Of a stretch of DNA of 9,688 nt, positions 1-6,624 are shown piece after piece. Both the position numbers and the translations under genes were made by a program. The stretch comes from Candidatus Melainabacteria bacterium (GTDB lineage Bacteria > Cyanobacteriota > Vampirovibrionia > Obscuribacterales > Obscuribacteraceae): NCBI GenBank assembly GCA_016209785.1, contig JACQVM010000408.1, positions 1 through 9,688 of the forward strand. The letters are read 5' to 3'. The notes under the pieces were generated by a model. That model did not search any database and was not told the origin of the DNA. It saw nothing but the letters and a program-made list of their open reading frames with translations. Every line of letters begins with the position of its first letter. Position 1 is the first letter of the stretch.

Positions 1-1082
1 GCATAAGAGCGGGCAGCAATGGCTTGAGCCTTCAAAGCTTCTCTGGGCCAATTGCTAGGCATTTCTGAAGGCAAGACCGACAACAAGTAATCTTCTAGAT
101 TCAGGATGTTGATTATTACGAAGGAGTTGTTGGGTGCTGGCTTGACCCATAGTCTGCCTCGGTAAGGTATGTTGTTTACTGTAACAAACCCATCAAGCCT
201 TTCCGGAGTAACAAAATAACCACTTACTGTTGCATTCCAAGCAAGTGGTAAGCCACGCGTATTAACACTGCGATTCGGTTTAGGTTGACTCTGTATTAGA
301 TAGCTGACCTCAATTAGTGGTGTCTCTGCCTTGCATCTTTGCAAGCGCTCCGTCGGCTGCGGATTCGTCAAGATCCCCTCCGGCTGCTCGTTCCTCGCTA
401 CCTCCACTAACCGCCTCCTCCGCGCGTAAAGACGCTCGCCGGACGAGGGCTCCTCGCCGCTCGTTGGCTCTTCTGTCGTCATGTCTTCCTGAAAGCAAGC
501 CAAGCCAACTGGACCTAATGAAAAAGTCCATTTAGATGCTGCAGGGAGATGAGCAACCACCTCTTCGGTAAAAGCTTGACAAACGATGGCCCCACACGGA
601 GCTGCTACAACTACTGCATTGGTTGCCTCCCCGATGAGCACCCGAATAGACACACCTTTATCCTGTTGCTGGCATTCAACTTGGTTCGTGCACGTGTCAG
701 GACTGCCGAGACTTTGATTGCCTGGCTTCTCCATGGTGCCAGCCGGCACCGGTCCAGCACAGATAAACAACACCATAGCCAGTATGGAGAAAACTCTAGG
801 ATAGGTTGCCCGCTTCCAAAGATTATCAAAACCTGTCCAACTTAAACAACGATTGACTCGTAGTCCTTTAAAGCTTGTAGACTCAAGGCGCGATGCATCT
901 GCCCAAGGGGTCATCTTCTTAGAGTGATATGCACACTTGGTGTCTACCTCCATGAAAGCATATACGGCTGCCAGACAAGCAGCAACCTCTGCTTGATCGT
1001 CTCCATTGTAGATTTGTGGTTTGGGGCTAGGTTGCATGAACAGAATTATAAGTCGTGTCTGACTTTTCTCAAGTGAAACCAT
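1..1082 (-). CDS. SpoIID/LytB-domain cell-wall protein, membrane-anchored, C-terminus cut by window edge
   Basis: The minus strand is open from an ATG at 1080-1082 to the left edge: 360 codons and two bases without a stop. The start has a Shine-Dalgarno GGAGA five bases upstream, and in-frame stops lie just before it. Residues about 1-90 look cytoplasmic. Residues about 97-112 form a hydrophobic membrane or signal segment after basic residues (WKRATYPR). From about 143 the SpoIID fold begins (GVSIRVLIGEA). The strongest evidence is residues 326-360: an NLEDYLLSVLPSEMP stretch followed by WPREALKAQAIAARSY, the hallmark of SpoIID/LytB proteins. Family members such as Bacillus SpoIID are lytic transglycosylases acting on denuded glycan; Glu340 in PSEMP is the likely catalytic acid (inference). 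Residues about 201-247 are a polar insert encoded by unusually GC-rich DNA. The gene follows atpG in the same direction after 67 bases and may be read through from the atp operon. In a cyanobacterium-like organism this suggests peptidoglycan remodelling rather than sporulation. Confidence 0.88.
   Translation of the reverse strand, partial: MVSLEKSQTRLIILFMQPSPKPQIYNGDDQAEVAACLAAVYAFMEVDTKCAYHSKKMTPWADASRLESTSFKGLRVNRCLSWTGFDNLWKRATYPRVFSILAMVLFICAGPVPAGTMEKPGNQSLGSPDTCTNQVECQQQDKGVSIRVLIGEATNAVVVAAPCGAIVCQAFTEEVVAHLPAASKWTFSLGPVGLACFQEDMTTEEPTSGEEPSSGERLYARRRRLVEVARNEQPEGILTNPQPTERLQRCKAETPLIEVSYLIQSQPKPNRSVNTRGLPLAWNATVSGYFVTPERLDGFVTVNNIPYRGRLWVKPAPNNSFVIINILNLEDYLLSVLPSEMPSNWPREALKAQAIAARSY
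341..480 (-). other. GC-rich in-frame island inside the SpoIID-like gene
   Basis: By hand count 93 of these 140 bases are G or C (about 66%), against 42-45% in the 60-base blocks at 481-540 and 241-300. The minus strand is purine-rich here. Translated in the SpoIID frame it gives residues about 201-247, rich in E, P, R, S and T, with no similarity to the SpoIID fold. The fold resumes after it at about residue 283. The reading frame is kept on both sides. A small perfect inverted repeat sits inside it (CGAGG at 444-448, CCTCG at 452-456) and another at its left border (CTTGCA at 330-335, TGCAAG at 340-345). It could be a disordered linker, or a short repeat element that inserted in frame. No second copy is seen in this window. 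Confidence 0.55.
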
Positions 1083-1087
1083 AATAT

Positions 1088-1092
1088 TCTCC
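1088..1092 (-). promoter_or_regulatory. Ribosome binding site of the SpoIID-like gene
   Basis: GGAGA lies five bases before the ATG at 1082 on the minus strand. It fixes the start of the truncated SpoIID-like gene at this first available ATG, instead of the internal ATGs at codons 16, 44 or 57. Confidence 0.65.
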
Positions 1093-1100
1093 AGGAGCCC

Positions 1101-1144
1101 TGGCACGCTGTGACACTACCTGCAGTATCAGCTCTACCGTGCCA
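1101..1144 (-). promoter_or_regulatory. Stem-loop RNA between atpG and the SpoIID-like gene
   Basis: In the minus-strand transcript TGGCACG (1144-1138) can pair with CGTGCCA (1107-1101), seven perfect pairs. Inside that, GATACT and AGTGTC form a second six-pair stem with one G-U wobble and a six-base loop. The structure fills the gap between the atpG stop (1150) and the next gene's binding site (1088-1092). No U-run follows it, so a classical intrinsic terminator is unlikely. It could be an RNA processing or stabilising element at the end of the atp operon, or limit translation of the next gene. Confidence 0.4.
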
Positions 1145-1149
1145 CAGCT

Positions 1150-2031
1150 TTATCCCTTGAGGGCTTCTGCACCGCCTACAATTTCCAAAAGCTCTTGGGT
1201 AATGGAGGCTTGTCGTGCCTTGTTGTATATCAGGGTAAGTGTATTTATTAAATCTCTAGCATTGTTGGAAGCGTTAGTCATCGCATTCATGCGTGCAGCA
1301 AGCTCTGACGCCGAAGCTTCTAAAAGTGCCTGAAAAATTACGTTCTCAATATATTTCGGGAGCAATTCACGTTCAAGAACTTCTTGAATGCTCGGCTCAA
1401 ACAATTTTTGTGGCTGCAAGGCATGATGGGCCTCTGGTGGTGGCAATTCCACTGGCAAAAACTTTGTATTTGTCACCTCAGCACGTAACATAGAGATGAA
1501 GTCAGTACCAATAAGCTCAACTGCGTCAACCACACCACTCACATACATTTCAGCAGCCTGATCTGCTATCAGCTTGGCTTCCTCAATGGTGGGTATTGCT
1601 GGCAGTAAGGTGTATGTCTTTAGCTTCTCAACTTTTACTGGCTTAAAAAATGCTACTCCTTTTAAGCCAACAATTATGAGTCCAACATCTTTGCCATCAC
1701 GATTTAGAGCTTGAATACGCTCGGCAACCTCACGAAAGATATTTGTGTTGTAAGAGCCGCACAGACCACGGTCAGACGATAGAACAATTAATCCTACCTT
1801 CTTGATTGGCCTACGCTGAAGCAGTGGCAACTCTTGGAGATCTATAGGGCTTATGTCTCTCACAACCTCACGCAAGAGCTTTACCACTCTTGAGGTAAAC
1901 GGACGTGCAGCTAAGACACGCATCTGAGCACGACGTACCTTGGCTGCAGCCACAAGTCGCATAGCACGAGTAATCTTTTGTGTTGCTTGTACGCTCTTTA
2001 TTCGACGGCGAATTGCCTTGAGGTTGGCCAT
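1150..2031 (-). CDS. atpG: ATP synthase F1 subunit gamma
   Basis: This is the rotating central shaft of F1, which couples proton flow through the c-ring to catalysis in the alpha/beta hexamer. The 293-residue protein starts with the family signature (MANLKAIRRRIKSVQATQKI, then TRAMRLVAAAKVRRAQ) and ends with the conserved C-terminal helix (ITQELLEIVGGAEAL). Both ends closely resemble cyanobacterial gamma. After TDFISML (177-182) the chain goes through a short FLPVELPPPEAHH stretch straight to the C-terminal helix region. The roughly 30-residue insertion that photosynthetic cyanobacteria and chloroplasts carry at this place for light or ADP-inhibition control is missing. The ATG at 2031 has a GAGGG Shine-Dalgarno four bases upstream. 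It follows atpA after 32 bases and is the last atp gene of the block. Confidence 0.97.
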   Translation of the reverse strand: MANLKAIRRRIKSVQATQKITRAMRLVAAAKVRRAQMRVLAARPFTSRVVKLLREVVRDISPIDLQELPLLQRRPIKKVGLIVLSSDRGLCGSYNTNIFREVAERIQALNRDGKDVGLIIVGLKGVAFFKPVKVEKLKTYTLLPAIPTIEEAKLIADQAAEMYVSGVVDAVELIGTDFISMLRAEVTNTKFLPVELPPPEAHHALQPQKLFEPSIQEVLERELLPKYIENVIFQALLEASASELAARMNAMTNASNNARDLINTLTLIYNKARQASITQELLEIVGGAEALKG

Positions 2032-2063
2032 TTGTCCCTCATTTGCTGACGATCCTGGGCTTA

Positions 2064-3587
2064 CTAGGACTTGAAAAAGTTTTGCTTGAACTTTATAAGG
2101 TGATCGTATAAGGCTTGTTCGTCCTGACTGGTTAGTTTTTCGCCACCATTTAGTTTGGCTTCACTGTCCTTAGCCTGGGTAGACAAATACTTGAACCACT
2201 CAGTCTTGAACCGGGAAATATCCTTGTTGTCAATATCGTCCAGCACCCCTCTGTTTGCCGCATAAATAATTGACACCTGCTGCGCAAGCAGAAGCGGCTG
2301 GTACTGGGGCTGCTTTAATACTTCAGTCAGTTTTTGCCCTCGACGAATTTGATCTTGCGTAGCTTTATCAAGATCCGATGCAAACTGCGCAAAAGCCTCT
2401 AGTTCACGAAATTGAGCTAGATCAAGGCGAAGTTTACCCGCAACCATTTTCATAGCCTTAGTTTGGGCAGCACCACCAACCCGACTGACGGAGATGCCAG
2501 CATTGATTGCTGGTCGTACGCCAGCATAAAACAGGTCTGTCTCCAAAAATATCTGCCCGTCTGTAATGGAAATTACATTGGTGGGAATGTATGCTGAAAC
2601 ATCTCCTGCCTGGGTCTCGATAATAGGCAGAGCAGTTAACGAGCCGCTACCCAATTTGTCACTCAGCTTGGCAGCACGCTCCAGTAGCCGGCTATGAAGA
2701 TAAAACACATCTCCAGGATATGCTTCACGTCCTGGCGGACGACGTAAGAGCAAGCTCATAGCCCGATAGGCCTGGGCATGCTTTGATAGATCATCGTAGA
2801 CGCACAAGGCATGCTGACCTTTGTGCATGAAATATTCACCAATAGCAGCCCCCGTATATGGTGCTAAGAACTGCACTGCTGCTGCAGAGGTTGCTGGAGC
2901 ATTGATGATGATTGTATAGTCCATGGCACCATGCTCTTCAAGCACCTTTTGAATACGCCCTACGTTGGAGTCCTTTTGCCCAATAGCTACATAAATGCAT
3001 ACTGGACGATGAGGTTGGGTCTTTTGGTTGATTATGGTGTCAATGGCAATGGCAGTTTTTCCGGTTTGTCGATCGCCAATGATTAATTCACGTTGTCCAC
3101 GCCCAATAGGAATCATGGCATCAATTGCTGCAATGCCTGTCATAAGCGGCTCACAAACCGACTGGCGACTCACTATGCCAGGAGCCCTTACCTCAATTGG
3201 GCTAAACTCAGTGGTGGCAATTGGGCCCTTGCCATCTAACGGTATGCCAATTGGATTAACCACCCTGCCCATCAGTTCTTCACCAACTGGTGTGGAAGCA
3301 ATACGCCCGGTTGTTTTAACATTCATTCCTTCGGCAATGTCACGTCCTTCACCCAGAATGACAACACCCACATTGTCTTCCTCCAGATTAAGCACCATTC
3401 CCATGGTTTGATGCCCATCCTCAAATTCAACCAATTCGCCTGCCATGGCCTTTTGCATGCCATAAACACGAGCAATACCATCACCAACCTGCAGTACGCT
3501 TCCTACATTGGTGATATTCAACGTGGCACGATACTGTTCAAGCTGTGCCTTTAACACGGAAGTGATTTCATCAGGTCGAATTGCCAT
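2064..3587 (-). CDS. atpA: ATP synthase F1 subunit alpha
   Basis: This is the non-catalytic nucleotide-binding subunit of F1, which alternates with beta in the hexamer. Its 507 residues are a normal family length. The N-terminal strand crown ([17 protein letters not shown]) is followed by the Walker A loop GDRQTGKT at 171-178, the Walker B region [10 protein letters not shown] at 260-269, and the [20 protein letters not shown] block at 281-300. The [16 protein letters not shown] segment carries the arginine finger, Arg369, which reaches into the beta catalytic site. The C-terminal helical domain ends in a slightly extended charged tail (about 471-507). The ATG at 3587 has GAGG about ten bases upstream. 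It lies 53 bases after atpH and 32 before atpG. Beta is not in this window, as in cyanobacteria, where atpD-atpC form a separate operon. Confidence 0.98.
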   Translation of the reverse strand: MAIRPDEITSVLKAQLEQYRATLNITNVGSVLQVGDGIARVYGMQKAMAGELVEFEDGHQTMGMVLNLEEDNVGVVILGEGRDIAEGMNVKTTGRIASTPVGEELMGRVVNPIGIPLDGKGPIATTEFSPIEVRAPGIVSRQSVCEPLMTGIAAIDAMIPIGRGQRELIIGDRQTGKTAIAIDTIINQKTQPHRPVCIYVAIGQKDSNVGRIQKVLEEHGAMDYTIIINAPATSAAAVQFLAPYTGAAIGEYFMHKGQHALCVYDDLSKHAQAYRAMSLLLRRPPGREAYPGDVFYLHSRLLERAAKLSDKLGSGSLTALPIIETQAGDVSAYIPTNVISITDGQIFLETDLFYAGVRPAINAGISVSRVGGAAQTKAMKMVAGKLRLDLAQFRELEAFAQFASDLDKATQDQIRRGQKLTEVLKQPQYQPLLLAQQVSIIYAANRGVLDDIDNKDISRFKTEWFKYLSTQAKDSEAKLNGGEKLTSQDEQALYDHLIKFKQNFFKS

Positions 3588-3640
3588 GGTGCTATTTCCT
3601 CAGCCTCAATTTCTATGTTGTACTCAGTGTAAATTTCTTA

Positions 3641-4192
3641 CTAAACAGAAAGCAGTTGCTTCTCCAAAGCCCTTAGTTTTCCACGCAAGCTACCATCAAA
3701 AACTTGATCGCCTACCTGTAGCACAACTCCTCCAATAAGAGACCTGTCTACCTGTATCTCACACTCAACTTTCTTGCCCAGTTGCCGGGCTAGCTTCTCC
3801 TCAATACTTGCTACCGCCTCTTTACTCAATGTATCTGCACTCACAAGCGTTGCCACAACTTTTCCTTTAGCTACATTGAGAAGTTCCCTATATCGAGCCT
3901 CAATGTACTTAAGCAAATTGAGCTTCCGTCTATCGGCCAAGAATTCCAATAAGCGCAAAGTTAAATCCCCAATCTTTCCTTTAAACGCATCAATCAGAAG
4001 GTGCTTTTTTTCTAAACCAGTAACTGCTGGATGCTCAAGAACCAGTCCCAACTCTGGTGTTAGTGCTATTACCTTGTTGACTACCTCCAATTCTATAAGA
4101 ACGGTTTCGTCTACCTGACCACCAGAGTCCTGGGCTAGGTCAAGCATTGCCTGGGCATATTGTGCCGCCACGGAAGCAAGCTCACTTTGCAT
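3641..4192 (-). CDS. atpH: ATP synthase subunit delta (OSCP-type stator cap)
   Basis: Delta sits on top of F1 and ties it to the b/b' peripheral stalk. From the ATG at 4192 the protein has 183 residues. The N-terminal helical bundle is typical (ELASVAAQYAQAMLDLA), and the C-terminal hallmark is plain: VDRSLIGGVVLQVGDQVFDG followed by SLRGKLRALEKQL. A GTG at 4213 would add seven residues, but the ATG at 4192 is better supported because GGAGG lies nine bases upstream of it. With this start the gene overlaps the end of atpF by 11 bases, which suggests translational coupling. The low sequence conservation in the middle is normal for this family. Confidence 0.95.
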   Translation of the reverse strand: MQSELASVAAQYAQAMLDLAQDSGGQVDETVLIELEVVNKVIALTPELGLVLEHPAVTGLEKKHLLIDAFKGKIGDLTLRLLEFLADRRKLNLLKYIEARYRELLNVAKGKVVATLVSADTLSKEAVASIEEKLARQLGKKVECEIQVDRSLIGGVVLQVGDQVFDGSLRGKLRALEKQLLSV

Positions 4193-4703
4193 GGTAAATT
4201 GCCTCCAGTTCACCTAAAAAGTCATCTAGCAATTTTTGATTGGTGCTATGAGTTACATGGCTAGGTAACGTTAGCTCAGTGAGCCTTACGGCAGCCCGTG
4301 CTACTTGTGCCCTCAATTGTTGTAGTGTCAACTGACGCTCTTGAGCAATTTCTTGACTAATGCGTAGCTGAATATCGGCTAACTCCTTTTGAGTTTGTGC
4401 TTCCATTTGTTGCTTCATCTGCTGGGCAACTTGCTTTGCTTCAATGAGAATATTTTCTGCATCTTGCTCGGCACTAAGAATTTTTTGCTTTTGTACTTCC
4501 AGGAAAGCAAGCCCTTCTTCCCTAGCTTGAGAGGCCTCTTTTAGGGCACGCTCAATTGTGGTTTGGCGTGAGCGAAAGGCTGCAGGCAAAAATTTGCTGC
4601 CCAACCAAATAATGATTATTATTAAAAAGGCCCAATTGATAAGGTTGTTTTCAAACAGCCCAAAAATTGGATTGGAATGCTCAACAGCCGCTAGGAAAAA
4701 CAT
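4182..4703 (-). CDS. atpF: ATP synthase Fo subunit b
   Basis: This is one of the two different stator b-chains. It has a membrane anchor at about residues 20-36 (INWAFLIIIIIWLG), preceded by the FENNLIN motif that matches cyanobacterial b (LLETNLIN). A long, highly charged, glutamine-rich coiled coil follows (about 45-140) and a short C-terminal region binds delta. From the ATG at 4703 the protein is 173 residues. A TTG one codon earlier (4706) is also possible; GGAGG at 4714-4718 suits either. The b' stop and this ATG share a base (TGATG at 4705-4701), so translation of b' and b is probably coupled, fitting the 1:1 stoichiometry. It overlaps atpH by 11 bases at its end. Confidence 0.93.
   Translation of the reverse strand: MFFLAAVEHSNPIFGLFENNLINWAFLIIIIIWLGSKFLPAAFRSRQTTIERALKEASQAREEGLAFLEVQKQKILSAEQDAENILIEAKQVAQQMKQQMEAQTQKELADIQLRISQEIAQERQLTLQQLRAQVARAAVRLTELTLPSHVTHSTNQKLLDDFLGELEAIYHAK
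4202..4206 (-). promoter_or_regulatory. Ribosome binding site deciding the atpH start
   Basis: GGAGG on the minus strand lies nine bases before the ATG at 4192 and inside the 3' end of atpF. It favours this ATG over the GTG at 4213, which lies upstream of the site and has no comparable motif of its own. Confidence 0.6.
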
Positions 4704-5179
4704 CAACCAACTTCCTCCATGGCTGAGGCCACCATGTCACGACTAAGGCTTACCATAACCGGCTCGTTAACTAGTTTTTGAGAAATTGCCTTTACTAGGT
4801 CAGTTTCTTGTTCAAAAAGCGATTCCATGACCAATGCACGCTCCGCTGCTATCGTTGCCCTAGCTTCTTCCAGGTTCTTTTGTCCTTGCTCTTTAAGACG
4901 AACCAGCTCCAGATTGCGGTGGTAGTTAGCCTTTTCTATAGCCTCATTTATGACTGCTTGGGCTTCAGATCTAATTCTTTGCAAATGTTGGTGGTACTCG
5001 TTAAGTACTGCCTCTGCTTTTTCCCTGGCAGCTTTACCAGAATCCAAGTCTGCCTTAATCTTTTCTGCTCGTCTGGCGAGCACTCTCCCAACCGGCTCCA
5101 GCATGACTTTCTGCAGCAAAGCCATAAAGACTAGAAAACTAATTACAAAAATAATGAGAGTGGCGTTAATCTCAAACAT
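4703..5179 (-). CDS. atpF': ATP synthase Fo subunit b' (second b-type stator chain)
   Basis: The divergent b-type subunit forms a heterodimeric peripheral stalk with b, a trait of cyanobacteria, chloroplasts and alphaproteobacteria. From the ATG at 5179 it has 158 residues and starts MFEINATLIIFVISFLVFMA, matching the cyanobacterial b' start (MFDFDATLP type). A single membrane span lies at about 6-24, followed by LEPVGRVLARRAEKI and an uninterrupted coiled coil to about residue 140. A TTG at 5209 would add ten hydrophobic residues. Neither start has a clear Shine-Dalgarno site, so the choice rests on family similarity. It lies 68 bases after atpE, a gap that holds a small hairpin. Confidence 0.92.
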   Translation of the reverse strand: MFEINATLIIFVISFLVFMALLQKVMLEPVGRVLARRAEKIKADLDSGKAAREKAEAVLNEYHQHLQRIRSEAQAVINEAIEKANYHRNLELVRLKEQGQKNLEEARATIAAERALVMESLFEQETDLVKAISQKLVNEPVMVSLSRDMVASAMEEVG

Positions 5180-5223
5180 GGTTAGTGCACATAACAAAAG
5201 GCCAAACAATCATCTGGGCTAAA

Positions 5224-5244
5224 CTCTAGAGATGTTAACTAGAG
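5224..5244 (-). promoter_or_regulatory. Hairpin between atpE and atpF'
   Basis: In the minus-strand transcript CTCTAG (5244-5239) pairs perfectly with CTAGAG (5229-5224) around a nine-base loop, immediately after the atpE stop (5248-5250) and followed by UUU. It is too weak for full termination. It is well placed for partial termination or for protecting the 3' end of the c-subunit message, which must be translated many times more than b'. Confidence 0.4.
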
Positions 5245-5247
5245 CTT

Positions 5248-5541
5248 TTACACCTTGGTACCAAACTGGTAAAGCATAATAGCTATAACAAAGGCAAGGA
5301 GCCCAAGAGCCTCCATGAGTGCCGCAATAATGATGGCATTTGCAAGAAGCTTTCCAGCCATTTCAGGCTGACGTGCCATGCCTTCCAAGGCTCGTGAACC
5401 AGCAACACCAATCCCAATACCTGGTCCAAATACTCCTACAACTGCAATTCCTGACCCAATTAGCGAAGCTGCTTTGATAAGGGTTGCACTATCAACTCCG
5501 GTGGCAATGCTTTGTGCTTGAGCTATTAGTTGAGGGTCCAC
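5248..5541 (-). CDS. atpE: ATP synthase Fo subunit c (proteolipid ring)
   Basis: This two-helix hairpin protein forms the rotating ion-carrying ring. Helix 1 carries the glycine-rich packing motif (GVFGPGIGIGVAG, 36-48), the polar loop is ARQPE (56-60), and helix 2 carries the ion-binding carboxylate Glu77 in AALMEALGLLAF. The position that holds Gln in sodium-type rings is Ile44 and the residue after Glu77 is Ala, so a proton-driven ring is inferred. At 97 residues it is longer than the usual 75-82, with about 16 extra N-terminal residues (MDPQLIAQAQSIATGV). The start is GTG (5541) with a strong AAGGAG seven bases upstream; no ATG competes. It lies 90 bases after atpB. Confidence 0.96.
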   Translation of the reverse strand: MDPQLIAQAQSIATGVDSATLIKAASLIGSGIAVVGVFGPGIGIGVAGSRALEGMARQPEMAGKLLANAIIIAALMEALGLLAFVIAIMLYQFGTKV

Positions 5542-5548
5542 TATTGTT

Positions 5549-5554
5549 CTCCTT
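5549..5554 (-). promoter_or_regulatory. Strong ribosome binding site of atpE
   Basis: AAGGAG lies seven bases before a GTG start and is the best Shine-Dalgarno match in the atp block. This fits the need for many c subunits per complex and supports the non-ATG start of the long N-terminus. Confidence 0.7.
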
Positions 5555-5631
5555 TTGTGGGTGCTGTATGTAAACTAAACTGGATCTGTACTTATAGCAG
5601 CGGCAAAAACCTCTGTTTACTTAAATTTCAC

Positions 5632-6375
5632 TCAGTGGTGTTCGGCTACCGTTAACCCAATATAAATCGAGGTCAAAAGAGCAAACACAAAAGCTTGAAT
5701 AGTGCCTATAAAAAGCTCGAAGGCCATGATGCCTGCCGGAAGCAAGATAGGCAAAATAAGCAGAAAGGCGCCACGCATTAGCTCATCGGCTGTGATAACC
5801 ACCATCAGTCGTAAGGCAAGAGTGGAGGGACGCACTATAAGATCTAACCATTCTATTGGGTTTAAACCTACTGTCTTGATGAACTTAGCACCATGAGCCC
5901 AGAATCCAGAACCAAGATAAGTAAGCAAGGAAATAAGAGCCAGTCCTGCCGTTACATTAAAGTCTGTTGTAGGAGAAGCTAACTCAAAGGGTTCACCATC
6001 GCTCAGGTGAAACCAACCAGGAATCTGCTCAAAAGCCCTCCATGGGCCAACACCAATAAAATTGCCAACTATTACAAAAATAAATATTGCTGCAATCAAA
6101 GGATAAAACTTACGATAGCTGTGACCAATCTGTCCCTTGGCAATTTCTTGGGTAAAGGAATAGATCATTTCTAGGACTGCTTGTCCTTTCCCACCAGCAC
6201 CATCAACCACTAGTTTGGGAGTTATCAATGCAGCAGCACCGAGAATTCCTCCCATGCAAATCCAGCTCAAAATAAGGGTATCGACATGAACATCCCCCAG
6301 CGGACCAAGAACATTTAGGTTATTGATGGCAGGATCGTGGACAAACTGAGACAGATGAAGGTTTTTCCCTAGCAT
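5632..6375 (-). CDS. atpB: ATP synthase Fo subunit a
   Basis: This membrane subunit provides the proton half-channels against the c-ring. It has 247 residues with five or six hydrophobic segments and the family blocks ASPTTDFNVTAGLAL (133-147), RPSTLALRL (182-190), ADELMRG (196-202) and a C-terminal IQAFVFALLTSIYIG with AEHH. The essential stator arginine is Arg189. Directly after it the almost universal LFGN is replaced by LMVV (190-193), so the conserved Phe, Gly and Asn are absent although the surrounding alignment is unbroken. The start is ATG at 6375 with only a weak GAG six bases upstream. It is the first gene of the compact atp block, and the 249 bases upstream separate it from a divergent gene. 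Confidence 0.96.
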   Translation of the reverse strand: MLGKNLHLSQFVHDPAINNLNVLGPLGDVHVDTLILSWICMGGILGAAALITPKLVVDGAGGKGQAVLEMIYSFTQEIAKGQIGHSYRKFYPLIAAIFIFVIVGNFIGVGPWRAFEQIPGWFHLSDGEPFELASPTTDFNVTAGLALISLLTYLGSGFWAHGAKFIKTVGLNPIEWLDLIVRPSTLALRLMVVITADELMRGAFLLILPILLPAGIMAFELFIGTIQAFVFALLTSIYIGLTVAEHH

Positions 6376-6624
6376 GGTTAACTCAACTTGACCCTTTAAG
6401 CCTGCCAGACAATGAGACAGGCAACCGCAAGTAACAACTCACAAAATCCAAGGACTCTGATAATAGCAGATGACCAATTGCTACTTAACCTAACAGCAAC
6501 AATAAACAGATCACATCTTGTAAGTCCCACCTAATTTCTCGAAGGTCCCCCGTATAAAAGATAACCGTGTAGCTTTGATGAGCACAGCGCTTGTTGATGC
6601 ACCTATACATCGAGGATCTAGACA
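6376..6624. promoter_or_regulatory. Divergent intergenic region between atpB and the 221-residue gene
   Basis: These 249 bases must hold the start signals for the atpB block (leftward) and for the plus-strand gene. Leftward, TATTAT (6460-6465, read on the minus strand) is a fair -10 but has only a poor -35 (TTAAGT) 17 bases upstream. The atpB leader can also form a weak GCCTG/CAGGC hairpin (6400-6422). Rightward, TATAAA at 6553-6558 and TATACA at 6604-6609 are possible -10 boxes without good -35 partners. GAGG at 6612-6615 is a binding site nine bases before the ATG at 6625. No gene is seen in this stretch. Confidence 0.35.

Noticed and set aside
310..535. Overlapping short open frames on both strands in the GC-rich stretch (MVSLPCIFAS... 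on plus, MDFFIRSSWL... on minus).
   Set aside because: High GC lowers stop frequency in all frames. The real coding frame here is the SpoIID-type one, which continues with recognisable sequence on both sides.
549..845. A 98-codon plus-strand frame and a 72-codon minus-strand frame in the same stretch.
   Set aside because: Both are shadows of the SpoIID-type gene, whose membrane segment and VSIRVLIGEA strand are encoded here in another minus frame.
3028..3411. A 127-codon plus-strand frame opposite atpA.
   Set aside because: It lies entirely over the conserved Walker A half of alpha, has a biased I/P/S/M composition and resembles no protein family.
5248..5541. A sodium-driven c-ring.
   Set aside because: The Gln and the Ser/Thr next to the ion-binding Glu that mark sodium rings are Ile44 and Ala78 here.
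5542..5631. GTAAAC/GTTTAC inverted repeat in the atpB-atpE gap.
   Set aside because: The arms are six bases and AT-rich with a loop of about 40 bases, so the pairing is likely by chance.
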